Part shown: positions 1-8,486 of the stretch, one piece after another
Layout of the letters: every line of letters starts with the position of its first letter
Numbering within the stretch: position 1 is the stretch's first letter
Source of the DNA: Streptomyces sp. NBC_00287
GTDB lineage: Bacteria; Actinomycetota; Actinomycetes; Streptomycetales; Streptomycetaceae
Length of the DNA: 64,000 nt
Reading direction: 5' to 3'
NCBI RefSeq assembly: GCF_036173105.1
Contig: NZ_CP108053.1
Span: forward strand, 5,828,001-5,892,000
Made by a program: the position numbers and the translations under genes
Notes under the pieces: model-generated
The model's input: the letters and a program-made list of their open reading frames with translations, nothing else
Database searches by the model: none
Told to the model about the DNA's origin: nothing

Positions 1-1125
1 GATCGTCGGGCCATGGGTGTCCTTCACCAGCACCCCGCGATCCATCAGCTTCTCCGAAACCTCGCGCCCGGTTCCGTACGCCCGGGCGATGTCCACGCCC
101 GCCCACAGTCCGCGGCCCCGCACCTCCGTCACCCGTCCTGTGTCGGCCAGCGCCGCCAGCTCCCGGTGCAGATGCTCGCCGAGCTCCGCGGAGCGCGCCT
201 GGTACTCGCCCGACCGCACCATCGCGATCACCTCCAGCGCCACCGCACAGGCCAGCGGATTCCCCCCGAACGTCGACCCGTGCTCCCCGGGCCGGAACAC
301 CCCCAGCACCTCCGCCGACGACACCACCGCCGACACCGGCACCACACCGCCCCCGAGCGCCTTGCCCAGCACATACATGTCCGGCACCACCCCCTCGTGC
401 TCGCACGCGAAGGTCCGCCCCGTCCGCCCGAGGCCCGACTGGATCTCATCGGCCACGAACAGCACGTTCCGCTCCCGAGCCAGCTCCCGCACCGCCGGCA
501 GATAACCGGACGGCGGCACGATCACCCCCGACTCGCCCTGGATCGGCTCCAGCAGCACCGCGACGGTGTTCTCCGTCATCGCCGCCCGCATCGCCGTCAG
601 ATCTCCGTACGGCACGATCTCGAACCCCGGTGTGTACGGCCCGAAGTCGGCGCGCGCCTCCGGATCGGTGGAGAAGCTGATGACCGTCGTCGTACGGCCA
701 TGGAAATTGCCGCCCGCGACCACGATCTTCGCCCTCTCGGCGGGCACGCCCTTGACCCGGTACCCCCACTTCCGGGCGGTCTTGACCGCGGTCTCCACCG
801 CCTCCACGCCGGTGTTCATCGGCAGCACCATCTCCATGCCGCACAACTGCGCGAGCTCCTCGCAGAATGCGGCGTACCGATCGTGATGGAACGCCCGCGA
901 CGTCAGCGTCACCCGCTCCAGCTGCGCCTTGGCCGCCTCGATGATCCGCCGGTTGCGGTGCCCGAAATTGAGGGCCGAGTAACCGGCCAGCAGATCCAGA
1001 TACCGCCGCCCCTCCACATCCGTCATCCACGCCCCGTCGGCAGAGGCGACGACGACCGGCAGCGGCGCGTAGTTGTGCGCACCGTGCGCCTCGGCCGTGG
1101 CGATGAGGGTTTCCGTAGTGCTCAC
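1..1125 (-). CDS. rocD: Ornithine--oxo-acid aminotransferase, 3' end cut by the window
   Basis: PLP-dependent class III aminotransferase that moves the delta-amino group of ornithine to 2-oxoglutarate, giving glutamate semialdehyde and linking arginine/ornithine breakdown to proline and glutamate. 375 codons are present. The family is usually about 400 residues, so only a short C-terminal piece lies beyond base 1. Seen: VADEIQSGLGRTG (the Asp binds the PLP pyridine nitrogen), and VLGKALGGG, whose Lys is the Schiff-base residue. Near the N-terminus come YLDLLAGYSALNFGHR and, further on, NTGVEAVETAVK, typical of RocD. The GTG start at 1125 is fixed by a GGAGG six bases upstream on this strand. 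It is divergent from glyA. Function is assigned from overall match; other class III omega-aminotransferases are the main alternative. Confidence 0.9.
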   Translation of the reverse strand, partial: MSTTETLIATAEAHGAHNYAPLPVVVASADGAWMTDVEGRRYLDLLAGYSALNFGHRNRRIIEAAKAQLERVTLTSRAFHHDRYAAFCEELAQLCGMEMVLPMNTGVEAVETAVKTARKWGYRVKGVPAERAKIVVAGGNFHGRTTTVISFSTDPEARADFGPYTPGFEIVPYGDLTAMRAAMTENTVAVLLEPIQGESGVIVPPSGYLPAVRELARERNVLFVADEIQSGLGRTGRTFACEHEGVVPDMYVLGKALGGGVVPVSAVVSSAEVLGVFRPGEHGSTFGGNPLACAVALEVIAMVRSGEYQARSAELGEHLHRELAALADTGRVTEVRGRGLWAGVDIARAYGTGREVSEKLMDRGVLVKDTHGPTI

Positions 1126-1350
1126 GGGACCTCCAGAAGACACCGGAAGACAAGCGGGACCCCCTTCCTATCCTTGCTCGGATGGTGGACGCGGGACCTT
1201 CGCCCGACGGCGCGCCCGGTAGGCTGGCGGCGGGCCGTGACTGGCGCGCTGGGATGGGACCGACCATCGGGGAGCGGCCCGGTCGTGACTGTGTGCCGTG
1301 CGCCTGGGCCGAACCGTGAACGCTGAACGCCACGCCGTCCGGAGGCCGAC
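1126..1350. promoter_or_regulatory. Divergent promoter region between rocD and glyA
   Basis: 225 bp without a gene, separating two divergent genes, so it must carry both promoters. A TAGGCT hexamer at 1220-1225 resembles the actinomycete -10 consensus for the glyA direction, but no good -35 sits 17 bp upstream. The clear element is GGAGG at 1341-1345, which sets the TTG start of glyA. I looked for a glycine or T-box leader and did not recognise one. Confidence 0.35.
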
Positions 1351-2799
1351 TTGTCCGAGCAGCCCTTGTCCAATGAATCCACCGCCTTCCGCGCCGCCCT
1401 CGACGTCATCCGCGCCGTGGAGCCGCGGGTCGCCGATGCCATCGGCCAGGAGGTCCACGACCAGCGCGAGATGCTCAAACTGATCGCGTCCGAGAACTAC
1501 GCCTCCCCGGCCACCCTGCTCGCGATGGGCAACTGGTTCAGCGACAAGTACGCCGAGGGCACCATCGGCCGCCGCTTCTACGCCGGCTGCCGCAATGTCG
1601 ACACCGTCGAGTCCCTCGCCGCGGAACACGCCAAGGAACTCTTCGGCGCCCGCCACGCCTACGTCCAGCCGCACTCCGGCATCGACGCCAACCTCGTCGC
1701 CTTCTGGTCCGTCCTCGCCGCCCGCGTCGAGGCCCCCGCTCTGGAGAAGGCCGGCGTCCGCCAGGTCAACGACCTCTCCGACGCCGACTGGGCCGAGCTG
1801 CGCCAGGCCTTCGGTAACCAGCGCATGCTCGGCATGTCCCTGGACGCCGGCGGCCATCTCACCCACGGCTTCCGCCCGAACATCTCCGGCAAGATGTTCG
1901 ACCAGCGCTCCTACGGCACCGACTCGGCCACCGGCCTGATCGACTACGAGGCGCTGCGGGTGTCGGCCCGTGAGTTCAAGCCGCTGATCATCGTGGCCGG
2001 GTACTCCGCCTACCCCCGTCTGGTGAACTTCCGGATCATGCGGGAGATCGCCGACGAGGTCGGCGCGACCCTGATGGTCGACATGGCCCACTTCGCGGGC
2101 CTGGTCGCCGGCAAGGTCCTCACCGGCGACTTCGACCCGGTCCCGCACGCCCAGATCGTCACCACCACCACCCACAAGTCGCTGCGCGGCCCGCGCGGCG
2201 GCATGGTCCTGTGCGACGACTCCCTCAAGGACCAGGTCGACCGCGGCTGCCCGATGGTCCTCGGTGGCCCGCTCCCGCACGTCATGGCCGCCAAGGCGGT
2301 GGCGCTGGCGGAGGCCCGCCAGGACTCGTTCCGCGACTACGCCCAGCGCATCGTCGACAACTCCCGCGCCCTCGCCGAGGGCCTGATGCGCCGGGGCGCG
2401 ACCCTGGTCACGGGCGGCACGGACAACCACCTGAATCTGATCGACGTGGCCGGCTCGTACGGCCTCACCGGCCGCCAGGCCGAGGCCGCGCTGCTGGAGT
2501 CCGGCATCGTCACCAACCGCAACGCCATCCCGGCCGACCCCAACGGCGCCTGGTACACCTCCGGCATCCGCATCGGCACCCCCGCCCTGACCACCCGCGG
2601 TCTCGGCACCGCCGAGATGGACGAGGTCGCCGGCCTCATCGACCGCGTCCTCACCACCGCGGAGCCCGGCACCACCAAGTCCGGCGCCCCCTCCAAGGCC
2701 GCCCACGTCCTCGACCCCAAGATCGCGGACGAGATCTCGCACCGGGCGACCGATCTGGTGGCCGGTTTCCCGCTGTACCCGGAGATCGACCTCGGCTGA
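1351..2799 (+). CDS. glyA: Serine hydroxymethyltransferase
   Basis: Interconverts serine and glycine with tetrahydrofolate and so supplies one-carbon units; cytosolic and PLP-dependent. 482 residues, longer than the roughly 420 of the common bacterial enzyme, as in one of the Streptomyces paralogues. Seen: LIASENYASPA near residue 48, the DMAHFAGLVAG PLP-binding segment, and TTTTHKSLRGPRGG with Lys276 as the Schiff-base lysine. The C-terminal half has the IRIGTPALTTRG motif. The start is TTG at 1351, chosen because GGAGG lies at 1341-1345 and because the protein then begins just before the conserved AFRAALDVIR helix. The gene stands alone between rocD (divergent) and a converging operon. Identity is secure; paralogue-specific physiology is not visible. 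Confidence 0.96.
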   Translation: MSEQPLSNESTAFRAALDVIRAVEPRVADAIGQEVHDQREMLKLIASENYASPATLLAMGNWFSDKYAEGTIGRRFYAGCRNVDTVESLAAEHAKELFGARHAYVQPHSGIDANLVAFWSVLAARVEAPALEKAGVRQVNDLSDADWAELRQAFGNQRMLGMSLDAGGHLTHGFRPNISGKMFDQRSYGTDSATGLIDYEALRVSAREFKPLIIVAGYSAYPRLVNFRIMREIADEVGATLMVDMAHFAGLVAGKVLTGDFDPVPHAQIVTTTTHKSLRGPRGGMVLCDDSLKDQVDRGCPMVLGGPLPHVMAAKAVALAEARQDSFRDYAQRIVDNSRALAEGLMRRGATLVTGGTDNHLNLIDVAGSYGLTGRQAEAALLESGIVTNRNAIPADPNGAWYTSGIRIGTPALTTRGLGTAEMDEVAGLIDRVLTTAEPGTTKSGAPSKAAHVLDPKIADEISHRATDLVAGFPLYPEIDLG

Positions 2800-2837
2800 T
2801 CAACACTCTCTGTTGAGTTGTCAAAGAACGGCGACTC

Positions 2838-3542
2838 TCACAGATCGATGAGCTGCTGTCGTGGCTCCTCCCGCGGCGGTCCCCCTCCAGGGCGGGCCGC
2901 CGCGCGGCGTATCGCGAGCGTGCCGCCCACCCCGGTCGCGAAGCCCACGGCAAGGCCCGGTATCGCCCACCACACGGCGTCCGCGGCCGGGACCGAGCCG
3001 TCGGCCCCGGCCGCGGAGCCGCTCGCCGGTGCGCCGAGCAGGCCGGCCCGGTCCAGCCGCTCGAAGACCGAGCGCGGCGCCCGATGCCAGCGGATGTCGT
3101 CGTCCTCCACATCCGGCGCCGGATCCGAACGCACCCACGGTGTGCCGTCCTCGGCGACGAGCAGCTGATCCTGCCGCTCTATCGCCACGTCACCGCCCGG
3201 CGGACTGTCGGTCATGGGCCAGCCGCCCACTCCCGTCAGGCCCCACACCACCGTGATCCGCACGGGCGGATGCCGGCCCTCGGTCCAGGCCTCGGGCACC
3301 TGCTCCGTCCCGGTGTACATCGGCTCCAGCAACTGCCACAGCCGGGCGAACCGCGGCTCGCCGGACCGCACCGCGGTCGGCTGCCCCGCACCGCCCGCGA
3401 CGACCATCGCCAGATCGGGCGCCTGACCTGCGCTGCCGGCCGCCCCGGCCGCCGGTGCCCCGCCGCACAGAGCCAGCGCCGCCGACACCGGCCCCAGCAG
3501 CGCGAGCCGCGCCGCGACCCGCCGCCCCCAACAGCCCCTCAT
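2838..3542 (-). CDS. Exported single-span membrane protein, paralogue of the next gene upstream
   Basis: 234 residues, no family recognised. It has an N-terminal signal peptide (basic start, hydrophobic stretch, Ala-rich cleavage region around residues 15-35), an extracytoplasmic domain of about 150 residues, then one transmembrane segment (WWAIPGLAVGFATG) and a short cytoplasmic tail ending REEPRQQLIDL. The same plan and the same landmarks (an acidic VEDDDIRWHRAP-like segment, then L..LGLLG, a WW-containing helix and a PR-EL-D tail) recur in the gene at 3586-4323, so the two are tandem duplicates. It is last in a likely operon with an ECF sigma factor, and so may be a surface-sensing or effector protein for that system. 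ATG at 3542 is preferred over 3572 because GGGGGAGG precedes it. Confidence 0.75.
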   Translation of the reverse strand: MRGCWGRRVAARLALLGPVSAALALCGGAPAAGAAGSAGQAPDLAMVVAGGAGQPTAVRSGEPRFARLWQLLEPMYTGTEQVPEAWTEGRHPPVRITVVWGLTGVGGWPMTDSPPGGDVAIERQDQLLVAEDGTPWVRSDPAPDVEDDDIRWHRAPRSVFERLDRAGLLGAPASGSAAGADGSVPAADAVWWAIPGLAVGFATGVGGTLAIRRAAARPGGGPPREEPRQQLIDL

Positions 3543-3585
3543 CCGTCCTCGACCTCCCCCTGTCGATCCCATCCGCCCGACGACC

Positions 3586-4323
3586 TCACGCGTCCAGCAG
3601 CTCCTGCCGGGGCCCCGATTCCCCCTTCCGACCGCCCAGCGGCAACCGTGTGGCGAAGGGCCGCAGCGTCAGCGCCATCACCGCCCCGGCCGCCCCGCCG
3701 GGCAGGGCCCACCACCAGTCGGTGTCCTCGCTCGTCCGTGATGCCGCCGGCCGGGGCGCCGGGGCCGCTTCCGCCGGTGCCGCCGCCTCCGGCGCGGGCC
3801 CGCTCTCCTCGGTGATCGTGTACATCTCCCGGAGCGAGAAGGCCGACAGGTCCTCGCCTCCGTCGCTCTTGCCCAGCACCCCCAAGTCGCTCAGCAGGGC
3901 CCGCAGCCGCCCGGGGTTCGGGGCGCGGTGCCAGCTGCCCTTCGTCGGCTCGGTGATGTTCATCGACTGGTGCACCCAGACGTCCTCACCGTCGACGACC
4001 GGGAAGATCCAGTCGACCCTCCAGGGATCCACGTCGTGTATGAGCCAGGTGACGTTGACGCGCCGGTCGGCCATCACGCCCCTGGGCGGGGCGCCGAGAG
4101 TGCCCGCCTGGAGCAGGGACTCCAGCTGGTTGTACTCCCGGTCCGAGTAGTACAGCCCCGCCGTCTCCCCGGTCTCCGGCGAGGTCAGGAACGCGCTCGT
4201 CGGCCCCCCGGCCGCAGCAGGCTCCGCACCCCACACCAGCATCGCCAGCGTCACCGTCAACGCCCCGGCCGACGCCGTCAGTCGACGCCATACGTCCCTC
4301 GGGCCAAGCACTCGCCTGCGCAT
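3586..4323 (-). CDS. Exported single-span membrane protein, tandem paralogue
   Basis: 245 residues, no family recognised. The signal peptide spans roughly residues 1-38, starting MRRRVLGPRD and ending at an AAAGG cleavage region. The extracytoplasmic domain contains YYSDREYNQLESLL, WLIHDVDPWRVDWIFP and a WHRAPNPGRLRALL segment. An Ala/Pro linker leads to a transmembrane helix (WWWALPGGAAGAVMAL) and a basic tail ending GPRQELLDA. It shares architecture and several motifs with its downstream neighbour. The ATG at 4323 is preceded by GGGGG five bases away; an earlier in-frame start would add 18 residues lacking signal-peptide character. The order sigma factor, membrane partner, then two exported paralogues suggests one co-regulated envelope system. 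Function unknown. Confidence 0.75.
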   Translation of the reverse strand: MRRRVLGPRDVWRRLTASAGALTVTLAMLVWGAEPAAAGGPTSAFLTSPETGETAGLYYSDREYNQLESLLQAGTLGAPPRGVMADRRVNVTWLIHDVDPWRVDWIFPVVDGEDVWVHQSMNITEPTKGSWHRAPNPGRLRALLSDLGVLGKSDGGEDLSAFSLREMYTITEESGPAPEAAAPAEAAPAPRPAASRTSEDTDWWWALPGGAAGAVMALTLRPFATRLPLGGRKGESGPRQELLDA

Positions 4324-4422
4324 CCGAACCCCCAAGCAGTCGATCGCCGTGCGGCCCGTCCGCGAGCCGCGTGTCACTTCTGGTACACCGCCCGACCCGC
4401 CGGGGTTCCCACCCCAGCCCGA

Positions 4423-5289
4423 CTATTCGGAGGACTTCTCCAGCGACTTCGCGATCTCCACCGCCCGCTCCTTCGACGTCACGCCCTCCAGCCGCAGTGT
4501 GCGGGTGTCGTCGTCCGCCGTGCCCGTCCCGTGCATCCACAGCAGCGTCGGTCCGGCCGTCCGCTCCTTGCGTGTGTAGGGAGACCCGTCCGCACCCACC
4601 AGCCAGAAACTCAGCAGATGCGGCCGCGCGAACCACAGAGCGGGCTCCGGCACCGAGGCCCCGTCCAGCGTGATCCACTCCGGCTGCTCGCGCACGGTCT
4701 TGATGAAGCCGGTGTCCAGGCGCGCCGAGAACTCGTCCAGCCGTATCGTCCGCCCGTCCTCCTGCCAGCACAGGCTCACCAGGAACCGCCCCCGCGGCTC
4801 GCCGGTCACCGTCACCGCGTCCGGCGCGCCCAGCTCCGGCGGCACGACCGGCGCGAACCCGGCCCGGCGCTCGGCCTGCGCCAGCGACACCGAGCCGGAG
4901 CGCTCACAGCGAGGCACGTCGGCGCTCGCCGAAGGACGGGCCGACGGGTCGTAGCGCACCTCGACCCCGCCGAAGTCGAACCAGTCGAAGACGGCCGCCC
5001 GCACCGGGGGCGTGAGCACGAGCACCGTGAGCAGACCGCACAGCACCGCGGTCAGTGAGCGCCACCGCGCCCGCGTCCAGCGCCGCGCCCAACGCAGCCG
5101 CTCCCCGGCCCCCGCCGGCTCGGCCACCGGCACCGGGACCTGCTCCGCCAGTATCTGCCCCAGCACCCGCTCGACCATCGTCTCGGCGCCGTCCGACCCC
5201 GGCCGGTCCAGGGACCGTCCGAGCGACCGCAGCTCCTCCGGCAGCCCGGGGCCGCCGTCACCGTCGTACGAACCGCGCTCCTCACTCAT
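4423..5289 (-). CDS. Single-span membrane protein, probable anti-sigma partner of the adjacent ECF factor
   Basis: 288 residues with the topology of an anti-sigma factor: about 80 cytoplasmic residues containing PELRSLGRSLDRPG and VERVLGQILAEQ, one transmembrane helix (SLTAVLCGLLTVLVLTP), and a roughly 190-residue extracytoplasmic domain. The outer domain (LVSLCWQEDGRTIRLDEF, LLWMHG, LRLEGVTSKERAVEIAKSL) looks like the DUF4367/sporulation-associated sensory fold, but that match is by eye. I see no HxxxCxxC zinc-anti-sigma motif. The gene overlaps the sigma-factor stop, so translation is probably coupled. ATG at 5289 is preferred over GTG at 5298 because an AAGGGGG lies eight bases before it. 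Anti-sigma function is inferred from position and topology. Confidence 0.7.
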   Translation of the reverse strand: MSEERGSYDGDGGPGLPEELRSLGRSLDRPGSDGAETMVERVLGQILAEQVPVPVAEPAGAGERLRWARRWTRARWRSLTAVLCGLLTVLVLTPPVRAAVFDWFDFGGVEVRYDPSARPSASADVPRCERSGSVSLAQAERRAGFAPVVPPELGAPDAVTVTGEPRGRFLVSLCWQEDGRTIRLDEFSARLDTGFIKTVREQPEWITLDGASVPEPALWFARPHLLSFWLVGADGSPYTRKERTAGPTLLWMHGTGTADDDTRTLRLEGVTSKERAVEIAKSLEKSSE

Positions 5290-5884
5290 GCTCCTCACCC
5301 CCTTCCCCGGGCTCGAAGTCCGGCAGCAGTTTGCCCAGCCTGCGCAGGGCGCGATTGAGGCGGGATTTCACCGTCCCCCGGGGCCAGCCCAGGGCCTGGG
5401 CCGTCTCCGGCTCGTCCATCTCCAGCAGATAGCGGTAGGTGACGACCAGACGGTGCTCCTCGCTCAGCTTCTCCAGGGCGGCCAGCAGGGCCGCGCGGCG
5501 CTCTATGTGCAGCGTCGCCACCGCCGGGTCCGCCGATTCCGGTATCAGCGGCTCGGCCTCCACGAGGGCCGCCTCCCGGCCGGCGAGCGTGCGCTGCCGG
5601 GCCGCCGTACGCACTGTGTTCCTCGTCTCATTGGCCACGATCGACAGCAGCCACGGCCGGAACGCCGAGCCGTGCCGGAACCGCCCCAGTGCGCAGTACG
5701 CCTTGACGAAGGCCTGCTGCACCACGTCCTCCGCGTCCGCACCGGCCCCGAGCGCGGCGGCCGCCCGTAGCGCGATGCCCGTATGGGCACGCACCAACTC
5801 CGCGTACGCCTCCGGCTCTCCGGCACGTACACGAGCGATCACCGCGGCCTCATCGACGATGCGGCCCCCCTCCCGCGTTCTCAC
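5282..5884 (-). CDS. ECF-subfamily RNA polymerase sigma factor
   Basis: About 200 residues, the usual size for ECF sigma factors. Region 2 is visible in AGADAEDVVQQAFVKAYCALGRF and FRPWLLSIVANETRN (-10 recognition and core binding). Region 4 is LSEEHRLVVTYRYLLEMDEPETAQALGWPRGTVKSRLNRALRRL, a helix-turn-helix for the -35 element. The start is uncertain. GTG at 5884 gives a normal length but has no clear Shine-Dalgarno sequence and may be leaderless; a GTG 13 codons further in has a GAGG nearby. Downstream lie its membrane partner (overlapping stop/start) and two exported paralogues, so the regulon probably concerns the envelope. It is divergent from trpS across about 100 bp that must hold both promoters. 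Confidence 0.9.
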   Translation of the reverse strand: MRTREGGRIVDEAAVIARVRAGEPEAYAELVRAHTGIALRAAAALGAGADAEDVVQQAFVKAYCALGRFRHGSAFRPWLLSIVANETRNTVRTAARQRTLAGREAALVEAEPLIPESADPAVATLHIERRAALLAALEKLSEEHRLVVTYRYLLEMDEPETAQALGWPRGTVKSRLNRALRRLGKLLPDFEPGEGGEEHE

Positions 5885-5984
5885 ACTCTTGTTACACCGC
5901 AGGAGACGGATCGGTTCCCACCTGTTGCCGACCAGTTCGCCATCGGTTCCGGATCGGGCGGCCGGACCTGAGAGAATGGTGAGC

Positions 5985-6998
5985 ATGGCCTCTGATCGTC
6001 CCCGCGTGCTCTCCGGAATCCAGCCCACCGCAGGCTCGTTCCACCTCGGCAACTACCTCGGCGCCGTCCGTCAGTGGGTGGCCCTGCAGGAGACCCACGA
6101 CGCGTTCTACATGGTCGTAGACCTGCACGCGATCACGGTCCCGCAGGATCCCGCGGAGCTGCGCGCGAACACCCGGCTGGCCGCCGCCCAGCTCCTCGCG
6201 GCCGGTCTCGATCCCGAGCGCTGCACGCTCTTCGTCCAGAGCCATGTTCCCGAGCACGCCCAGCTCGCCTGGGTCATGAACTGCCTCACCGGCTTCGGCG
6301 AGGCCTCCCGCATGACCCAGTTCAAGGACAAGTCCGCCAAGCAGGGCGCGGACCGGGCCTCCGTCGGCCTGTTCACGTACCCGGTCCTCCAGGTCGCCGA
6401 CATCCTGCTCTACCAGGCCAACGAGGTCCCGGTCGGCGAGGACCAGCGCCAGCACATCGAGCTGACCCGCGACCTCGCCGAGCGGTTCAACGGCCGGTTC
6501 GGCGCGACCTTCACGGTCCCCAAGCCGTACATCCTCAAAGAGACGGCGAAGATCTACGACCTTCAGGAGCCGTCGATCAAGATGAGCAAGTCGGCGTCCA
6601 CGCCGAAGGGCCTGATCAACCTCCTCGACGACCCGAAGGCCACCGCGAAGAAGGTCAAGAGCGCGGTCACCGACACCGACACCGTCATCCGCTACGACGC
6701 CGAGAACAAGCCGGGCGTCAGCAACCTGCTCACGATCTACTCGACCCTCACGGGCGCGGGAATCGCGGAACTGGAGCAGAAGTACGACGGCAAGGGCTAC
6801 GGTGCGCTCAAGACGGACCTCGCCGAGGTCATGGTCGAGTTCGTGACGCCGTTCCGGGAGCGGACCCAGCAGTATCTGGACGACCCGGAGACGCTCGACT
6901 CGATCCTGGCCAAGGGCGCGGAGAAGGCGCGTGCCGTCGCCGCGGAGACGCTGGCGCAGGCCTACGACAGGGTCGGCTTCCTGCCCGCCAAGCACTGA
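5985..6998 (+). CDS. trpS: Tryptophanyl-tRNA synthetase
   Basis: Charges tRNA-Trp with tryptophan; class I synthetase. 337 residues, the standard bacterial length. The HIGH-type motif appears as PTAGSFHLGN (residues 14-23) and the KMSKS loop at residues 199-203. Other TrpRS landmarks are the tRNA/substrate segment MTQFKDKSAKQG and VPVGEDQRQHIELTRDLAERFN. In-frame starts also exist at 5976 and 5979. 5985 is chosen because it gives the family length, but the Shine-Dalgarno context does not decide. Streptomyces often carry two trpS genes, one of them linked to indolmycin resistance; I cannot tell from sequence alone whether this is the housekeeping copy. Confidence 0.95.
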   Translation: MASDRPRVLSGIQPTAGSFHLGNYLGAVRQWVALQETHDAFYMVVDLHAITVPQDPAELRANTRLAAAQLLAAGLDPERCTLFVQSHVPEHAQLAWVMNCLTGFGEASRMTQFKDKSAKQGADRASVGLFTYPVLQVADILLYQANEVPVGEDQRQHIELTRDLAERFNGRFGATFTVPKPYILKETAKIYDLQEPSIKMSKSASTPKGLINLLDDPKATAKKVKSAVTDTDTVIRYDAENKPGVSNLLTIYSTLTGAGIAELEQKYDGKGYGALKTDLAEVMVEFVTPFRERTQQYLDDPETLDSILAKGAEKARAVAAETLAQAYDRVGFLPAKH

Positions 6999-7134
6999 GG
7001 CGTACCCGCACAGACGTACTACTGGGCAGAGCGCTGCACATCACTACGGTTGCGCCTGCCCGCAGCACAGCCGTGGCCGTACAGTCGATAGCCGACGGCT
7101 GAGAGAATCAACCGTCACGACGACAGGAGACGAC

Positions 7135-7713
7135 GTGGGGACCGTAACGATCGGCGTGTCGATCGCGGTCCCGGAGCCTCACGGCAGCCTGCTCCAGGAG
7201 CGGCGCGCGGGCTTCGGCGACGCCGCGGCTCACGGCATCCCCACGCATGTCACGCTGCTGCCGCCGACAGAGGTGGACGCCTCGCTGTTGCAGGCGATCG
7301 AGACGCACCTCGTCGAGGTCGCCGCCTCGGGGCGGCCGTTCCCCATGCGGCTGTCCGGCACGGGGACCTTCCGGCCCCTGTCGCCGGTCGTCTTCGTCCA
7401 GGTCGTCGAGGGGGCGGCGGCCTGTTCGTGGCTGCAGAAGCGGGTGCGGGACGCGTCCGGTCCTGTCGCGCGTGAACTGCAGTTCCCGTACCACCCGCAT
7501 GTGACGGTCGCGCACGGTATCGACGAGGCGGCGATGGACCGCGCGTTCGAGGAACTCGCCGACTACGAGGCCGAGTGGCCCTGCACCGGGTTCGCGCTCT
7601 ACGAGCAGGGCGCGGACGGCGTGTGGCGGAAGCTGCGGGAGTTCGCCTTCGGCGGGGCGGTGGTGCCGCCGCAGGCCAGTCACGTCGAACGTGGATCGAT
7701 CCCGGCGAGTTAG
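7135..7713 (+). CDS. 2H phosphoesterase (2'-5' RNA ligase / LigT-like family)
   Basis: 192 residues. The two hallmark H-x-T motifs are both present, at H38-V-T40 in THVTLLPP and H122-V-T124 in HPHVTVAHG; these form the catalytic centre of enzymes acting on cyclic or 2'-5' nucleotide phosphodiesters. The true substrate (2',3'-cyclic phosphate ends, 2'-5' RNA, ADP-ribose cyclic phosphate) is not predictable. GTG at 7135 is fixed by AGGAGA four bases upstream. Lying directly after trpS suggests a link to tRNA end repair, but this is only neighbourhood inference. Its TAG stop overlaps the converging stop of the next gene by two bases. Confidence 0.88.
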   Translation: MGTVTIGVSIAVPEPHGSLLQERRAGFGDAAAHGIPTHVTLLPPTEVDASLLQAIETHLVEVAASGRPFPMRLSGTGTFRPLSPVVFVQVVEGAAACSWLQKRVRDASGPVARELQFPYHPHVTVAHGIDEAAMDRAFEELADYEAEWPCTGFALYEQGADGVWRKLREFAFGGAVVPPQASHVERGSIPAS

Positions 7714-8465
7714 ACCGGCAGCCGTCGGAACAGCGCCCTGGGCATGTGCCGCAGCGTCGACATCACCAACCGCAGCGCACCCGGTACCCACACCGTCTCC
7801 GCGCGGCGCCTCAACCCCAGTTCGATCGCCGTCGCCACGGCCTCCGGAGTTGTCGCCAGGGGTGCTTCCTCGAGGCCGGCCGTCATCTTGGAGCGTACGA
7901 AGCCAGGGCGTACGACCATGACGTGGGCGCCCGTGCCGTGGAGGGCGTCGCCGAGGCCCTGGGCGAAGGCGTCCAGGCCTGCCTTGCTGGAGCCGTAGAT
8001 GAAGTTGGCGCGGCGGGCGCGTTCGCCGGCCACCGAGGACAGGACGACCAAGGAGCCGTGGCCCTGGGTCTGGAGGGCACGGGCGCAGATCAGGCCCGCC
8101 GAGACCGCGCCGGTGTAGTTCGTCTGGGCCACGCGCACCGCGGCCAACGGCTCGCGTTCGTCGTGGGCTTGATCACCGAGGATGCCGAACGCCAGCAGGA
8201 CGAGGTCGATGTCGCCCTCGGCGAAGATCTTGCCGAGCACCCACTCGTGGGACTCGGTGTCGAGCGCGTCGAAGGCGACGGTATACACCTGGGCGCCCAG
8301 GGCGCGCAGTTGCTCGGCCGACTCCTCCAGGGCGGGCGTCGGACGCCCCGCCAGCCACACCGTACGGGTGCGCCGGGCGATCAGCCGGCGGGCGGTGGCC
8401 ATCGCGATCTCGGACGTGCCACCGAGGACGAGCAGGGACTGGGGGAGGCCGAAGGCGTCCTTCAT
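7710..8465 (-). CDS. dprE2: DprE2-type SDR: decaprenylphosphoryl-2-keto-pentofuranose reductase
   Basis: 251 residues; mycobacterial DprE2 is about 254 and, from memory, the two align along their whole length. Known role: NADH-dependent reduction of decaprenylphosphoryl-2-keto-D-erythro-pentofuranose to decaprenylphosphoryl-D-arabinose, the second half of the epimerisation begun by DprE1. Seen: the nucleotide-binding GGTSEIAMA segment (residues 15-23), the catalytic Y157xxxK161 in YGSSKAGLDAF with serines at 143-144, and the family-specific FDALDTESH, AGERARRANF and LRHMPRALFRRLPV segments. AGGAG precedes the ATG. It lies about 20 bp downstream of dprE1 in the same operon. This very specific similarity makes a generic SDR call unlikely. 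Confidence 0.9.
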   Translation of the reverse strand: MKDAFGLPQSLLVLGGTSEIAMATARRLIARRTRTVWLAGRPTPALEESAEQLRALGAQVYTVAFDALDTESHEWVLGKIFAEGDIDLVLLAFGILGDQAHDEREPLAAVRVAQTNYTGAVSAGLICARALQTQGHGSLVVLSSVAGERARRANFIYGSSKAGLDAFAQGLGDALHGTGAHVMVVRPGFVRSKMTAGLEEAPLATTPEAVATAIELGLRRRAETVWVPGALRLVMSTLRHMPRALFRRLPV

Positions 8466-8486
8466 GACGGCTCCTAAGGGGGAGGG

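Noticed and set aside
13..1326. Long plus-strand reading frame of 437 codons opposite the ornithine aminotransferase gene
   Set aside because: Arg/Pro/His-rich product with no domain. The minus strand carries a clear PLP aminotransferase with its own ribosome site.
1126..1350. Glycine riboswitch upstream of glyA
   Set aside because: No recognisable glycine aptamer core or tandem arrangement was found.
1168..2742. 524-codon minus-strand frame opposite glyA
   Set aside because: Gly/Val/Ala-rich mirror of a high-GC gene; glyA is unmistakable on the other strand.
2800..2816. TCAACA-CTCTC-TGTTGA hairpin after glyA as a terminator
   Set aside because: Only six AT-rich pairs and no T tract; too weak to call.
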